DNA from: Bacillus sp. Y1
GTDB taxonomy: Bacteria > Bacillota > Bacilli > Bacillales > Cytobacillaceae
Direction: 5' to 3'
NCBI RefSeq assembly: GCF_003586445.1
Contig: NZ_CP030028.1
Coordinates: forward strand, 4,548,501 to 4,612,500
DNA: 64,000 nt
Shown here: in pieces, positions 18,326 through 27,573 of the stretch
How the letters are laid out: each line of letters starts with the position of its first letter
Numbering within the stretch: the first letter of the stretch is position 1
The notes under the pieces: model-generated
Told to the model about the DNA's origin: nothing
The model's database searches: none
The model's input: only the letters and a program-made list of their open reading frames with translations
Position numbers and translations under genes: made by a program

Positions 18326-19390
18326 TTAATATGAAACAACATCCTTTAATGAGCGTGTGAAGTCATAACGTAAATCCACATAATGATTATCTCCCAAATA
18401 CACAAGTGGACAATGTGGCATATCCTCGTAAACCGTTATGATTGTCCCCTGCTCCCCTGTATTTAACACGACTTTTTTTCCAATAAACTGATCCATTAAG
18501 TATTTGGTAAAAGGTACTGTAATCGCTGAGTTGAACTTTCCCTTTGCGGTTTCCTCCATTAAAATCATGACAGCAACGATCGGTGACTGTTCCCCCTTAT
18601 ACGGACGGACCGCTGTGATGGCGTCATACGTATCTGCAACCGAGATGATTTGGGCATGAAAAGGGATAACATCCTCTCGAACTCCATAAGGATACCCCGA
18701 ACCGTCTAATCTTTCATGATGCATAAGTGTTCCCATAATCACCTTCGAGCGAGTCTCACCCATTTTCTTCAGGATTTGTACCCCCTCAACCGTATGGTTT
18801 CGGATAAGCTCCCATTCTTCAGGATCTAGTTTTCCGTTCTTTTTTAAAACTGAAAGTGGGATCGCAAGCTTGCCGATATCATGCAAAATCCCTGTTTCGC
18901 CAAGAAGGAGTATTTCTGCTTTATCCATAGCCAATAGCTTTCCGATAATGGAAGAGACGACGGCTACATTTAAGGAATGAACATATGTAAACTCATCATC
19001 TTTCCTAAGAAGCTTGAGTAGCTCGAAATGCTCATCTTCCGCTACAATCGTATTCAGCATCGGTGTATACATATGCTCGAGCTTTTGTAACGGTTGGTTG
19101 TAAGCGCTACCATTTATGGTTGCTTCCAAATCTTCAAATATCGATTGTAACTGCCCAAGAGATTCCTTATAGTTCTGCTCTAGTTTTTCAACACTAATAG
19201 ACGGTTGATTAATTGAACAAGTTTCCAAGCGTAAATTATTATGATTCAAGTGACTTTGTAAAACAAAGATATGTCTTTCGTTTAATACCGTGCCTTTTCT
19301 TAGAAGTGGAATCGATTTGTTCTTTGCAAACACATCTTCCGCTAGCACCGATCCTACTAATTGTAAGGAAAGACTCCCCTCTGTTAACAT
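18326..19390 (-). CDS. HD-GYP domain protein, predicted cyclic-di-GMP phosphodiesterase
   Basis: 354 residues. The N-terminal 120 residues are of unknown type. An HD-GYP domain at about 140-300 shows HSLNVAVVSS, GILHDIGKLAIP and HHERLDGSGYPYG. A short beta-rich C-terminus (VVLNTGEQGTIITVYED) follows. All metal-binding His/Asp and the GYP motif look intact, so hydrolysis of c-di-GMP or a related dinucleotide is expected. ATG at 19390 is preferred over GTG at 19399 because GGGG then has 8-nt spacing. With the following chemoreceptor it forms a two-gene signalling unit, possibly linking motility and c-di-GMP. Confidence 0.88.
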   Translation of the reverse strand: MLTEGSLSLQLVGSVLAEDVFAKNKSIPLLRKGTVLNERHIFVLQSHLNHNNLRLETCSINQPSISVEKLEQNYKESLGQLQSIFEDLEATINGSAYNQPLQKLEHMYTPMLNTIVAEDEHFELLKLLRKDDEFTYVHSLNVAVVSSIIGKLLAMDKAEILLLGETGILHDIGKLAIPLSVLKKNGKLDPEEWELIRNHTVEGVQILKKMGETRSKVIMGTLMHHERLDGSGYPYGVREDVIPFHAQIISVADTYDAITAVRPYKGEQSPIVAVMILMEETAKGKFNSAITVPFTKYLMDQFIGKKVVLNTGEQGTIITVYEDMPHCPLVYLGDNHYVDLRYDFTRSLKDVVSY

Positions 19391-19522
19391 TCCATACACC
19401 CCTATAGTCCGTTTTACCTGTGCAATTATTACTATTATAGTGCCAAATTCTAGTTTTGAGTATAGGAATGGGGGAGGTTTTATTTCGTAATGCTCAAAAT
19501 ATTTCTACAAATTTCGACTCTA

Positions 19523-19552
19523 ACATAAAAAAGAAGAGGGAGTTCCTCTTCT
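19523..19552 (-). terminator. Terminator of the esterase gene
   Basis: AGAAGAGG/CCTCTTCT stem with a 5-nt loop, then TTTTTTATG on the minus strand. Confidence 0.88.
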
Positions 19553-19565
19553 ACTTTAAATGATA

Positions 19566-20330
19566 TTAACTTAACACCAGTTCCTTCGCTACTAACTGTT
19601 GAATAAACTGATGTCCACTTCTTACAATTTGACCTTTATCATAATCCATAGATGCTACATGGAAAGAGTTTGGTAATATGAGCCTTTCCTTATTAGCAGA
19701 TCGTACCGTTTGAAGAATATAATCGGTATTTTCAGGTGGGACAACATGGTCCACACTTGAACGGATACCTAAAACCGGGCTCTCTATCTCAGGTAGGATG
19801 CTTAAAGTATCCTCCATGACCTTTTGTAGTTCATGAACCGCTTTTAATGGTACCTTTGGATAAGTAATTTCATGAACATTCTTTGCATGAATATCTGGTT
19901 CTGACTCATTTAGAAACCTTGGTTCAACCTTGCCTTTTAAATATTCGTAGGATGGAACTTCCAAAGCAGCATTTATTAAAATGAGCCCCTTTATTTCTTT
20001 GTGACGATGGGCTAAACGAAGAGATAGTGTTCCACCCATTGACTGCCCGATAACAAAAATATGTGAACACTGTTGTTTTAATTGTAAATAGGCTTTTTCT
20101 AATGAAGAGAACCAGTCATGATAAGAGCAAGCTTCCATATCTTTATAGTGAGTTCCGTGTCCCTTTAATCTAGGAGCTAACACCGAGTACCCTAATCTTG
20201 CAAACTCTTCCCCAATATACCGTACGCTTTGAGGTGTACCAAGAAACCCATGAGAAATAAGTACTCCAACTTCACTTCCCTTGAAGAAAAATTCTTCCGC
20301 GCCCTCGATAACCGGATATGTTTCTGCCAT
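19566..20330 (-). CDS. Alpha/beta hydrolase, carboxylesterase / monoacylglycerol lipase type
   Basis: 254 residues, single-domain cytoplasmic hydrolase similar to the Est30/YvaK group. Oxyanion region ISHGFLGTPQSVR, nucleophile Ser in GQSMGG, acid Asp in SSVDHVVPP and His in NSFHVASMD give a complete triad. It probably hydrolyses short or medium acyl esters, perhaps also acyl groups from plant sugars; the natural substrate is unknown. The frame begins at 20345, but GGAGG lies inside that stretch, 8 nt before the ATG at 20330, so MAETYPVIEG is used. Stand-alone gene. Confidence 0.88.
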   Translation of the reverse strand: MAETYPVIEGAEEFFFKGSEVGVLISHGFLGTPQSVRYIGEEFARLGYSVLAPRLKGHGTHYKDMEACSYHDWFSSLEKAYLQLKQQCSHIFVIGQSMGGTLSLRLAHRHKEIKGLILINAALEVPSYEYLKGKVEPRFLNESEPDIHAKNVHEITYPKVPLKAVHELQKVMEDTLSILPEIESPVLGIRSSVDHVVPPENTDYILQTVRSANKERLILPNSFHVASMDYDKGQIVRSGHQFIQQLVAKELVLS

Positions 20331-20497
20331 CTGTTTCGCCTCCATTAGTAAGCTTTTTATCTGTTACCTTACTATAATCCATATTATACCCATCTGTAAA
20401 CTAGGAATTAAATAAAAAAGCACATTTAGTTTTTTACTCCATCTTTCCCTTAAAACGAATTTCTAAAAAACAGAACTAGAAAACATTTTTACTACTT

Positions 20498-20532
20498 AGA
20501 AAAAAAGGAAACCCATAAGGATTCCCTTTTAT
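20498..20532 (-). terminator. Terminator of the fructan operon
   Basis: AAAGGGAATCC pairs imperfectly with GGGTTTCCTTT and ends in a T run on the minus strand. It is just past the last GH32 gene. Confidence 0.78.
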
Positions 20533-20549
20533 CTTTTTACATGTAGAAT

Positions 20550-22055
20550 CTAAACAATCTCCCATTTCATAACCGTATTCACTTGTGTCGTACCTTGAGA
20601 ATGGAATAAAATTCTTTCACTTAATTCCTTTGAAAAATATAACGAGGTAAATACCTGTTCACCGTTGTTGACAAAAATCTCAATCGATGACACATCTAGA
20701 AAGATCGACAGGTGCACCGGATTGGATAAATCAATCCACTGACTTCTGATAAAATCCTTTTTGGTCCCCGTATTTTCAATGACATATTCTGACTCACTTC
20801 GATCTAAAACGATTTCATTTTTACTCTTATCAAATAGTAAGGATAGTTTTTCATTTGTATCTTTGAAAAACTCAATGGTAAACTGATTGCTTTCTGTCAT
20901 CTCAAACTGAATATCTAGTCTTTGACTATTGCCATTCAGACTAGTATTCTGGTAAATTCCATTGATCGTAAAATCCTTCTGTTCTACACCATTTCTTTGA
21001 TAGGCTTCTATTCTATGATAAGGCTTTTGAATAAGCCTTCCATTTTTGATTGATAATTCTCTTGGAAGTGTCATTGAGCCGTTCCAGCCATGCCCTAGCT
21101 CATGCAAGGGATAGCTTCTTTCCCACATATTCATCCAGGCGATAATCACTCTTTTTCCTTCAGCAGTTAATAGGGACTGTGGTGCATAAAAGTCAAAGCC
21201 CTCATCAAGTTCTTGCTCACTCTCCACTTTAAATTCACCTGTTGAGTAATCAAACTCCCCTATTAAAGCCATTGTCGAATGCACATTTTCAAACCTATTT
21301 CCTACACGCGGTTTTTCCTGAGGTGAAAATAACAAAACATGTTTGCCATCCAGTTCAAATACATCGGGACATTCCCATACCGTTCCATAATCCTTACCTA
21401 GTGACAACTGATTCAGATATTCCCAACTCAAACCATCCTTGGACGTATAGAATAATACATGGCCGATATGCTCCCTACTTTTTGCTCCAACCACCATATA
21501 AAGCTGATTCTGATAGGGCCACACTTTGGGGTCTCTGAAATCTTCAACTCTGATTCCTGTTGGAACCTGGTCAGATGTAATAACAGGGTTATTCTCATAC
21601 TTTTCGTAAGTTTCCCCATCTACCGATTTTGCTAGACACTGTACCTGTCTAATAAAGGGAATGGTTTCTTGGTTTTGAGAATATGGTTTCTTTTTAAAAT
21701 CCTTATCATAGACATCATCGAGCAGGGAATCAATATGGCCCGTATAATATAGCCAATGTTCATTCCCCACTTGAATTCCAGAACCTGAAAAAACACCATT
21801 TCGGTCATAATCTTCACCTGGTTTTAATGCAATTTCTTTGTGATTCCATTTGATAAGATCCGAGCTTACTGCATGCGCCCAATGCATGGGACCCCAAACG
21901 GTATCATAAGGATAATGCTGATAGAAAAGGTGATATTCATTATTAAAATATGAAAATCCATTTGGGTCATTCATCCATCCACACTCAGGCATTAGATGAT
22001 AATTATGTCGATACGTTTTATTAATTGCTTTCGTTTGTATGGTCATTCCGTTCAC
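20550..22055 (-). CDS. GH32 beta-fructofuranosidase (sucrase/levanase type), cytoplasmic
   Basis: 501 residues with the five-bladed GH32 propeller and a C-terminal beta-sandwich. Catalytic set complete: nucleophile Asp30 in WMNDPNG, transition-state Asp175 in FRDP and acid/base Glu228 in WECP. No signal peptide, so it acts on imported sucrose or fructo-oligosaccharides. The start is GTG at 22055, 6 nt after AAGGAG and directly after the TAA of the upstream GH32 gene. Translation is probably coupled. Last gene of the LacI-controlled operon. Confidence 0.93.
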   Translation of the reverse strand: MNGMTIQTKAINKTYRHNYHLMPECGWMNDPNGFSYFNNEYHLFYQHYPYDTVWGPMHWAHAVSSDLIKWNHKEIALKPGEDYDRNGVFSGSGIQVGNEHWLYYTGHIDSLLDDVYDKDFKKKPYSQNQETIPFIRQVQCLAKSVDGETYEKYENNPVITSDQVPTGIRVEDFRDPKVWPYQNQLYMVVGAKSREHIGHVLFYTSKDGLSWEYLNQLSLGKDYGTVWECPDVFELDGKHVLLFSPQEKPRVGNRFENVHSTMALIGEFDYSTGEFKVESEQELDEGFDFYAPQSLLTAEGKRVIIAWMNMWERSYPLHELGHGWNGSMTLPRELSIKNGRLIQKPYHRIEAYQRNGVEQKDFTINGIYQNTSLNGNSQRLDIQFEMTESNQFTIEFFKDTNEKLSLLFDKSKNEIVLDRSESEYVIENTGTKKDFIRSQWIDLSNPVHLSIFLDVSSIEIFVNNGEQVFTSLYFSKELSERILFHSQGTTQVNTVMKWEIV

Positions 22056-24254
22056 TTAAGTCTCCTTTTTCCAAATTGATTTCAACTCAAAGACTTTAAT
22101 TGATTTGATCCTGATATCTTCCTCACCAATTAAAGAGATATAATCACTATTTTTTAATGTGGGATATACTCTGCTTGAAATCATTTTTTCGTTATTTAGA
22201 TAGCATTCAATGGCCGAGTGATCCAAATAAATATGTGCAGAAAAGCCTTTTTCAATATCAAGGAAGCCTCCCTGGATATCACCTTCACGTTCCAAACTAC
22301 TTTTGCTTCGGTCGAGCCAAACTTGCTTGTTTTTCTTATCATAGATAAGGCTTGTTTTTTCTTGATTCGTAGGATCCTTTTTACACTCAACCCCTACTAA
22401 TCTCTCCGTATATTCGAATTCCACAAAAACCTCAAGCATCTTTCCTTTTATATCTTTAAGTTTTCCATTTATTTCAACTAATGGTTTATCCGCTTCATTT
22501 ACCAGTACTTTATTTCTTAGTGCTACCAGATTTTCTAAAGGTTTCACTCTGAGTTCATTATTTTCTAAATACACTTCAATAGGAAGTCCCGCATTATGGG
22601 CCCAACCAGAATCGTATTCTTCCTGCTCATTTCGGTTACCTTGAAGAATAGAGAAAACAATAGTTTTCTTCGTAACGGGATCAACAAATCCACTTGGTCC
22701 GCTAAATTTAAACTTTCCGTAATCCATCAATTGGGGTTCAGGGGAATCTGGAATGAACCTTAGGCTGTTCTTATCGAACTCTCCAAGATAATAATAAGTA
22801 TCCACTTGGTATGTTGATTTCTTGTTAAAATAACTCATGAATAGAAAGAGATACTTGGTATTTCCTTTATCGTCAGACACCGGTAGTAAAACAGGAAGCT
22901 CCCAATTTGTTCCTAAATTAGGAAGGTCCTTTATGTCTACTGTAAAAAAGTCCCCTTTAAACTGCCAATTTTCACAATCAGCAGATTCATAAATCCAGGC
23001 TGTTGGCCCTTTCTCTTCTACTCCACCGCCTATAATGAGGTACCATTTCTCTTCCTTATCATCCTTCCAGACAAATGGATCCCTGAATTGAGAAGGCATT
23101 CCTTGTTTATCCGTTTGGGTAATGGCACCGTGTGGGTCCATTACCCAATCCACTAGGTGGATATCCTCTATATTTTTCGGGCGAGCGATGGCAACTCCCT
23201 GGTTATATTTCTTAGCCAAGTTAGCGGAGGTATAAAACAGATACGGAATGCCCCCTGGACCAATGGTAGCTGAACCAGACCACACCCCTGATGGCGTTAA
23301 TTCACCCCTTTGTGGAAATAAAGCTGTTTTTTCATTTTCCCAAAAAACCATGTCATCACTTGTCCAATGTCCCCAATGCAAATTCGAGAAATAAGGCCCG
23401 GTTGCATTTTTCTGATAAAACAAGTGATACTTTCCCTTGTAATAAAATGGAGCATGGGGTTCATTCATCCAGTGCTGTGGCGGTATCGCATGATATTGCG
23501 GCCGATGAATATCATCTGAAATTTTCCTTTCATCAAGATCGATGATCTTAAAATCAAGTGAAAGCTGATCTTGAATCTCAGTAAAGTTACTTTGAACCAT
23601 TTCCGCTGACCAAGCTTCATCATAAATCTGTATAAAGTCGATTAGCCCTGAAAACATTCCAGCCTTAAAAACATCGCTGATTTTAAAAGGGGTATTATTT
23701 AATCCGATTGATAATGGAAGATCAGCATTCTTACATCCATCAATTCCTTCACACATGACTCCTTGTGAATTAATATAAATCGACATCCGATTGGTTTCTT
23801 GGTTAAAGGTAGCCGTAATTAGTGATTTCTTGAACAATTCCAGTTGTTCATTACTCCTAATCATATGTATTCGGCTCCCATTCCCTATTTCAAATTGGAC
23901 TTCCCCGTGCTGATAAAGGCTTAACGCAAATCCTTTTTTCTTCTCTTTATCTAATTGATCAATGATTGTGGTAGATACTTTTCCATGACAAGCTTCAAAA
24001 CAACGGGGAGTAATTACCGTAGCTATCGTGAAGGATCCATTTACTTCTATTGCTTTATCCTTTATATACGTGGAATATCCGTCAAAATCTAAAGCGTAAC
24101 CTCCAAGTGAAGACGTGACCCACTTCGGGGAACAACTTTCCTTATACCTTGCCTGATTAAAGACATATTCAATAGGTAACAGATTGCCTCGAACCCCTTC
24201 TTTGGTTACATGTCCCTTTCCCTCATTCAGGCTGAGGTCATATAGTAAACTCAT
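22056..24254 (-). CDS. Atypical GH32 enzyme with N-terminal LamG-like domain
   Basis: 732 residues. Residues 1-225 form a LamG/concanavalin-like beta-sandwich (ALDFDGYSTYIK, NGSFTIATVITP, GLIDFIQIYDEAW). A GH32 catalytic domain at about 245-560 and a C-terminal sandwich follow. At the nucleophile the motif is HWMNEPHAP (Glu265) instead of WMNDPNG, while FRDP (Asp392) and the acid/base Glu452 (NWELP, without the usual Cys) are kept. It is either a distinct GH32 subgroup with shifted specificity (for example a fructotransferase or oligofructan enzyme) or a weak catalyst. No signal peptide. The start has AGAGGTG. It lies between the permease and the canonical GH32. Confidence 0.85.
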   Translation of the reverse strand: MSLLYDLSLNEGKGHVTKEGVRGNLLPIEYVFNQARYKESCSPKWVTSSLGGYALDFDGYSTYIKDKAIEVNGSFTIATVITPRCFEACHGKVSTTIIDQLDKEKKKGFALSLYQHGEVQFEIGNGSRIHMIRSNEQLELFKKSLITATFNQETNRMSIYINSQGVMCEGIDGCKNADLPLSIGLNNTPFKISDVFKAGMFSGLIDFIQIYDEAWSAEMVQSNFTEIQDQLSLDFKIIDLDERKISDDIHRPQYHAIPPQHWMNEPHAPFYYKGKYHLFYQKNATGPYFSNLHWGHWTSDDMVFWENEKTALFPQRGELTPSGVWSGSATIGPGGIPYLFYTSANLAKKYNQGVAIARPKNIEDIHLVDWVMDPHGAITQTDKQGMPSQFRDPFVWKDDKEEKWYLIIGGGVEEKGPTAWIYESADCENWQFKGDFFTVDIKDLPNLGTNWELPVLLPVSDDKGNTKYLFLFMSYFNKKSTYQVDTYYYLGEFDKNSLRFIPDSPEPQLMDYGKFKFSGPSGFVDPVTKKTIVFSILQGNRNEQEEYDSGWAHNAGLPIEVYLENNELRVKPLENLVALRNKVLVNEADKPLVEINGKLKDIKGKMLEVFVEFEYTERLVGVECKKDPTNQEKTSLIYDKKNKQVWLDRSKSSLEREGDIQGGFLDIEKGFSAHIYLDHSAIECYLNNEKMISSRVYPTLKNSDYISLIGEEDIRIKSIKVFELKSIWKKET

Positions 24255-24273
24255 AAGTCACCTCTGATAGAAT

Positions 24274-25116
24274 TTATTTAATTCCAGTTGTTGAGTTTTG
24301 TGGCATAATGTATTTTTGGCCAAAGATATAAACGAATAGAATGGGAATCGTGGTAACGGTTAGCCCCGCCATCACCTGGTTTAAGTAGATCGGTTTCGTT
24401 TCGTTCATAATATTTACAGCTACTGATAATGGATATTTGTTTGTTTCCGTAAAAACCATAAGAGGCCATACATAATCATTCCAGGAACCAACAAAAACCA
24501 GTATGCCAATCGTCATGAAGATTGGTTTTGAGATGGGAACAGCAATTTTCGTGAATATTTGCCAGTCCGAAGCACCGTCCATATAGGCCGACTCTCTTAG
24601 CTCTTTAGGAATCTTCTTGAAAAATACCATAAAGAGGAAGATATTAAAGGCACTTCCGATATGTGGTAATGCTAATCCCCAAACCGTGTTCGTAAGGTTC
24701 ATTTCATTGATGATAATGAATATTTGGATGAGAACAGACTGAAACGGGAAGATGATTAAAATAAGTAAAGTGGCAGTAATATACTTTTTAAAAGGAATAT
24801 CAAAGGTAGCCAACGCATATCCCGCAAGTGAGTTAACCAATAAACTACCGAAAACAATTACACAACTATATAGAACACTATTAAAGAAATGAAGCCCAAA
24901 ATTAAATCTGCTGAACATTTCCTTATAAGCGTCTAACCAGGAGCTCACGTTACTGAAATTAGGTATAAAACTATGAATTGTTCCAATTTCTCTTGAGATT
25001 TCTGCTACCGATTTCGTACTACTTACAAACATCCAGACAGTGGGGAATAAGAACAGAATCGTAAATGCAATTAATAGAAAAATCTTTAAAAATTTAATCA
25101 CATTAAATGTCTTCAA
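24274..25116 (-). CDS. Carbohydrate ABC transporter permease, MalG/CUT1 type
   Basis: 280 residues, six predicted helices. The EAA loop that contacts the ATPase is visible (ESAYMDGASDWQIFTKIAVP), as is the typical C-terminal GLTVTTIPILFVYIFGQKYI. The start is TTG at 25116 after AAGGAGG. It works with the next permease and the binding protein to import oligosaccharides. No ATPase gene is in the operon, so a shared MsmX-type ATPase encoded elsewhere is expected. Confidence 0.93.
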   Translation of the reverse strand: MKTFNVIKFLKIFLLIAFTILFLFPTVWMFVSSTKSVAEISREIGTIHSFIPNFSNVSSWLDAYKEMFSRFNFGLHFFNSVLYSCVIVFGSLLVNSLAGYALATFDIPFKKYITATLLILIIFPFQSVLIQIFIIINEMNLTNTVWGLALPHIGSAFNIFLFMVFFKKIPKELRESAYMDGASDWQIFTKIAVPISKPIFMTIGILVFVGSWNDYVWPLMVFTETNKYPLSVAVNIMNETKPIYLNQVMAGLTVTTIPILFVYIFGQKYIMPQNSTTGIK

Positions 25117-25119
25117 TTT

Positions 25120-26019
25120 TTATTCCTCCTTAACCAATTTTCTTTGAACAAATGCGATAAGAATCAATAGTAATGCGAATACAACGGTGATGGCACTTGA
25201 ATAGCCGATTTGGCGGTATCTAGTTCCTTGTTCAAACATATATAAAAGAATGCTAGATGTACTGCCTTGGGGACCTCCATTTGTTAACACTAGTGGTTCA
25301 ATAATGATTTTAAATGTCCCTGTAGTCACGACAATGAGTACAAAAACAAGCTGATCCTTTATACTTGGAACAGTAATATACCTAAACTTTTGCCAAGCAT
25401 TCGCACCTTCTATATCGGCTGCTTCATACAAGGATGATGGAATTTCCTGAAGGGCAGCCATGATGATTAACATTTGAAAGCTTATCCCTTGCCAAAGAAT
25501 AATAAATGAAATGGTTTGGAGTGCTAAATCTGGATTAGCGAAGAATTCCTGTTTCGCAAAGCCTAACTCAGCTAGAAATACATTTACAATACCTAGTTTG
25601 GGATCCAAGATATTTTTCCATAATAAGGAGACTACGATAATAGATAAAATGTATGGTGAAAAGAATGCCGTTCTAAAAAAGGTATTCACTTTTGATTTTT
25701 TCGCAATGAGAATGGCTAAAAATAAGGACAATGCGACTTGTAGAGGCACAATAAAAATGACATATTTGGTAGAGTTAAAGAAAGATTGCTTTGCATATTT
25801 GTCTTCCACAATCCCCTTGTAATTATCAAATCCGACGAATGAGATATTATCTGGTTTCAAAAGATAATAATCGGTAAAGGAATAGCCAACTGCGAGAAAT
25901 AGTGGATAAATAACAAACACACCGATTAAAACAAATGCAGGAAGTAAAAACAGAAATTTACTACTTAAAAGGAACCCAAGAAATCCATCCTTATTGTTTC
26001 TTCTTCTGATCTTGTTCAT
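25120..26019 (-). CDS. Carbohydrate ABC transporter permease, MalF/CUT1 type
   Basis: 299 residues, six helices after a short basic N-terminus (MNKIRRRNNK). EAA motif: YEAADIEGANAWQKFRYITVP. It starts at 26019 after AAGGAG and ends 3 nt before the MalG-type gene. Likely substrate: fructo-oligosaccharides or sucrose-like sugars, inferred from the two GH32 genes. Confidence 0.93.
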   Translation of the reverse strand: MNKIRRRNNKDGFLGFLLSSKFLFLLPAFVLIGVFVIYPLFLAVGYSFTDYYLLKPDNISFVGFDNYKGIVEDKYAKQSFFNSTKYVIFIVPLQVALSLFLAILIAKKSKVNTFFRTAFFSPYILSIIVVSLLWKNILDPKLGIVNVFLAELGFAKQEFFANPDLALQTISFIILWQGISFQMLIIMAALQEIPSSLYEAADIEGANAWQKFRYITVPSIKDQLVFVLIVVTTGTFKIIIEPLVLTNGGPQGSTSSILLYMFEQGTRYRQIGYSSAITVVFALLLILIAFVQRKLVKEE

Positions 26020-26093
26020 ATAAAAAACTCCTTAATAGAATAGAAAGTGTACGAACCATCGTACACTGACTATTTTATTATCATAATAAGCTT

Positions 26094-27416
26094 TTACTTA
26101 AATCTAGCGGCCTCTCTTTCGGCTTTTTCAATCGCATCCTCAACTAAATTCTCAACAGAATCTGTTTCTAACGCTATTCCTTCCACAATATCACCGAGTA
26201 CATCTTCAAGCACTGGAAAGATTGGTGATTTCGGTTTCACATGTTCAGTCTCTACTAACTGATCTAACATTAGCTTTCTAGGATACTCACTATATTTTTC
26301 CGAAGAAGCAAGTAACTCTTCATGACCAGGGATCAGTCCTGCAGCTTCTTCCATCGCCTTAGCACTATCCTTATTTGTTAAATGAGCAACGAGTTCAGAT
26401 GTGAGTTCTGGGTATTTTGTCGCTTTTGTAGCAGCTACATACCAGCTTCCATGTGGTGCTGATTGATGACCTTCTTTTCCATATGGATATGGCATCAATG
26501 ACCAATTCAAATCAGGATACTCTTTTGTTAATACATCAATCATCCAAGGACCTTCAAAACTAATGGCTGCTTTTTCTAAAGCAAAGGCATTTTCTCGAAC
26601 AGTCGGAGAAACAATTCCCTCTCTAAAAAGAGTCTCCATAAACTTGAAAGCTTCCATCGTTTGTTTGCTATTTAAATAACCATCTGTATCTAATCCATTT
26701 TCTCCAACTAATTGGCCGTTATTAGAGAAGATAATGGGTGAATGCGCATACATTTGCCATCCGCTGTTATCAGGGAACATATGCACAGGCTCTTGCCCCA
26801 TAAAATCTTTAAGGATCTTAGCATTCTTTATAAACTCATCGTAATTCCAAGCCAAGTCTAGTGTCCAATTTCCATTTTCATCAGCAGGAATCTCTATTCC
26901 AGCAGCTTTAAAAATATCGGGGTTATAGAAAACAGGTGAAGATAAATCAAAGGATTGTAACGCATAAAGATGATCGCCTACACTACCTGCATTTACAATT
27001 GCATCTAAGTATGAGTCAATAGTAGCCTGGTCTAGATTTTCATCTAAAGGCAAAAGAAGATCTGAGTCGACGTAGGATGCCGTATGTACGCTTTCTAGCG
27101 TGATGACATCCGGTAAATCTCCCGTAGTGATTGCTGCGTTTAATCGATCATTATATCCGCTACCCTCACCGGTTTTTACGATGTGTTCCACCGTTACCTT
27201 TACATTCTCATGTGCTTCTTCAAATTCCTTTGCTCGCAAATCATAGTTTAAGCCCTCTGGCTCATCTGCAGGAACATGTACCCATACTTTTAATTCTTTT
27301 ACTTCATCTCCTGAATCTGCATTCTTACTTGAGTCTACTTGATTAGTAGAGTTGGAACAGGCTGCCAAAGCAATAACTAGTACAAAAATCATGAAAAGGC
27401 TAACAATTTTCCTCAT
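26094..27416 (-). CDS. ABC transporter solute-binding lipoprotein (sugar)
   Basis: 440-residue family 1 extracellular solute-binding protein. Signal peptide MRKIVSLFMIFVLVIALAAC with lipobox LAAC; the mature protein starts at that Cys. Two-lobed sugar-binding fold pattern: LNAAITTGDLPDVITLESV near the front and AAISFEGPWMIDVL later. The frame is open from 27488, but AAAGGGGG precedes the ATG at 27416. First structural gene after the regulated promoter. It captures the oligosaccharide outside the membrane for the two permeases. Confidence 0.93.
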   Translation of the reverse strand: MRKIVSLFMIFVLVIALAACSNSTNQVDSSKNADSGDEVKELKVWVHVPADEPEGLNYDLRAKEFEEAHENVKVTVEHIVKTGEGSGYNDRLNAAITTGDLPDVITLESVHTASYVDSDLLLPLDENLDQATIDSYLDAIVNAGSVGDHLYALQSFDLSSPVFYNPDIFKAAGIEIPADENGNWTLDLAWNYDEFIKNAKILKDFMGQEPVHMFPDNSGWQMYAHSPIIFSNNGQLVGENGLDTDGYLNSKQTMEAFKFMETLFREGIVSPTVRENAFALEKAAISFEGPWMIDVLTKEYPDLNWSLMPYPYGKEGHQSAPHGSWYVAATKATKYPELTSELVAHLTNKDSAKAMEEAAGLIPGHEELLASSEKYSEYPRKLMLDQLVETEHVKPKSPIFPVLEDVLGDIVEGIALETDSVENLVEDAIEKAEREAARFK

Positions 27417-27437
27417 ACTCTTCCCCCTTTTTGTATA

Positions 27438-27451
27438 TGGAAATGTTTCCA
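27438..27451. promoter_or_regulatory. LacI-type operator O1 in the binding-protein leader
   Basis: Perfect 14-bp palindrome TGGAAATGTTTCCA, identical to the copy at 27493-27506. It lies in the 5' untranslated region, about 60 nt after the predicted transcription start. Confidence 0.85.
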
Positions 27452-27492
27452 CAATGGCTTTAAATAAAAGGGCACTGCCCTTATACAAGAGG

Positions 27493-27506
27493 TGGAAATG
27501 TTTCCA
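27493..27506. promoter_or_regulatory. LacI-type operator O2 at the transcription start
   Basis: Second copy of TGGAAATGTTTCCA, 11 nt downstream of the -10 box. The two identical operators are 55 bp apart. A palindrome AAGGGCA-C-TGCCCTT (27468-27482) lies between them. Confidence 0.87.
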
Positions 27507-27517
27507 TCTTTAACCTC

Positions 27518-27546
27518 AGTATATAAAACAGACCTCTATTTGTCAA
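27518..27546 (-). promoter_or_regulatory. Sigma-A promoter of the fructan operon
   Basis: Minus strand TTGACA (27546-27541), 17-nt spacer, TATACT (27523-27518). The -35 is perfect and the -10 is near perfect. The operator directly downstream fits simple repression by the adjacent LacI-family protein. Confidence 0.9.
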
Positions 27547-27573
27547 TCTGTTTTAAAAATATTCTGAATTTAA

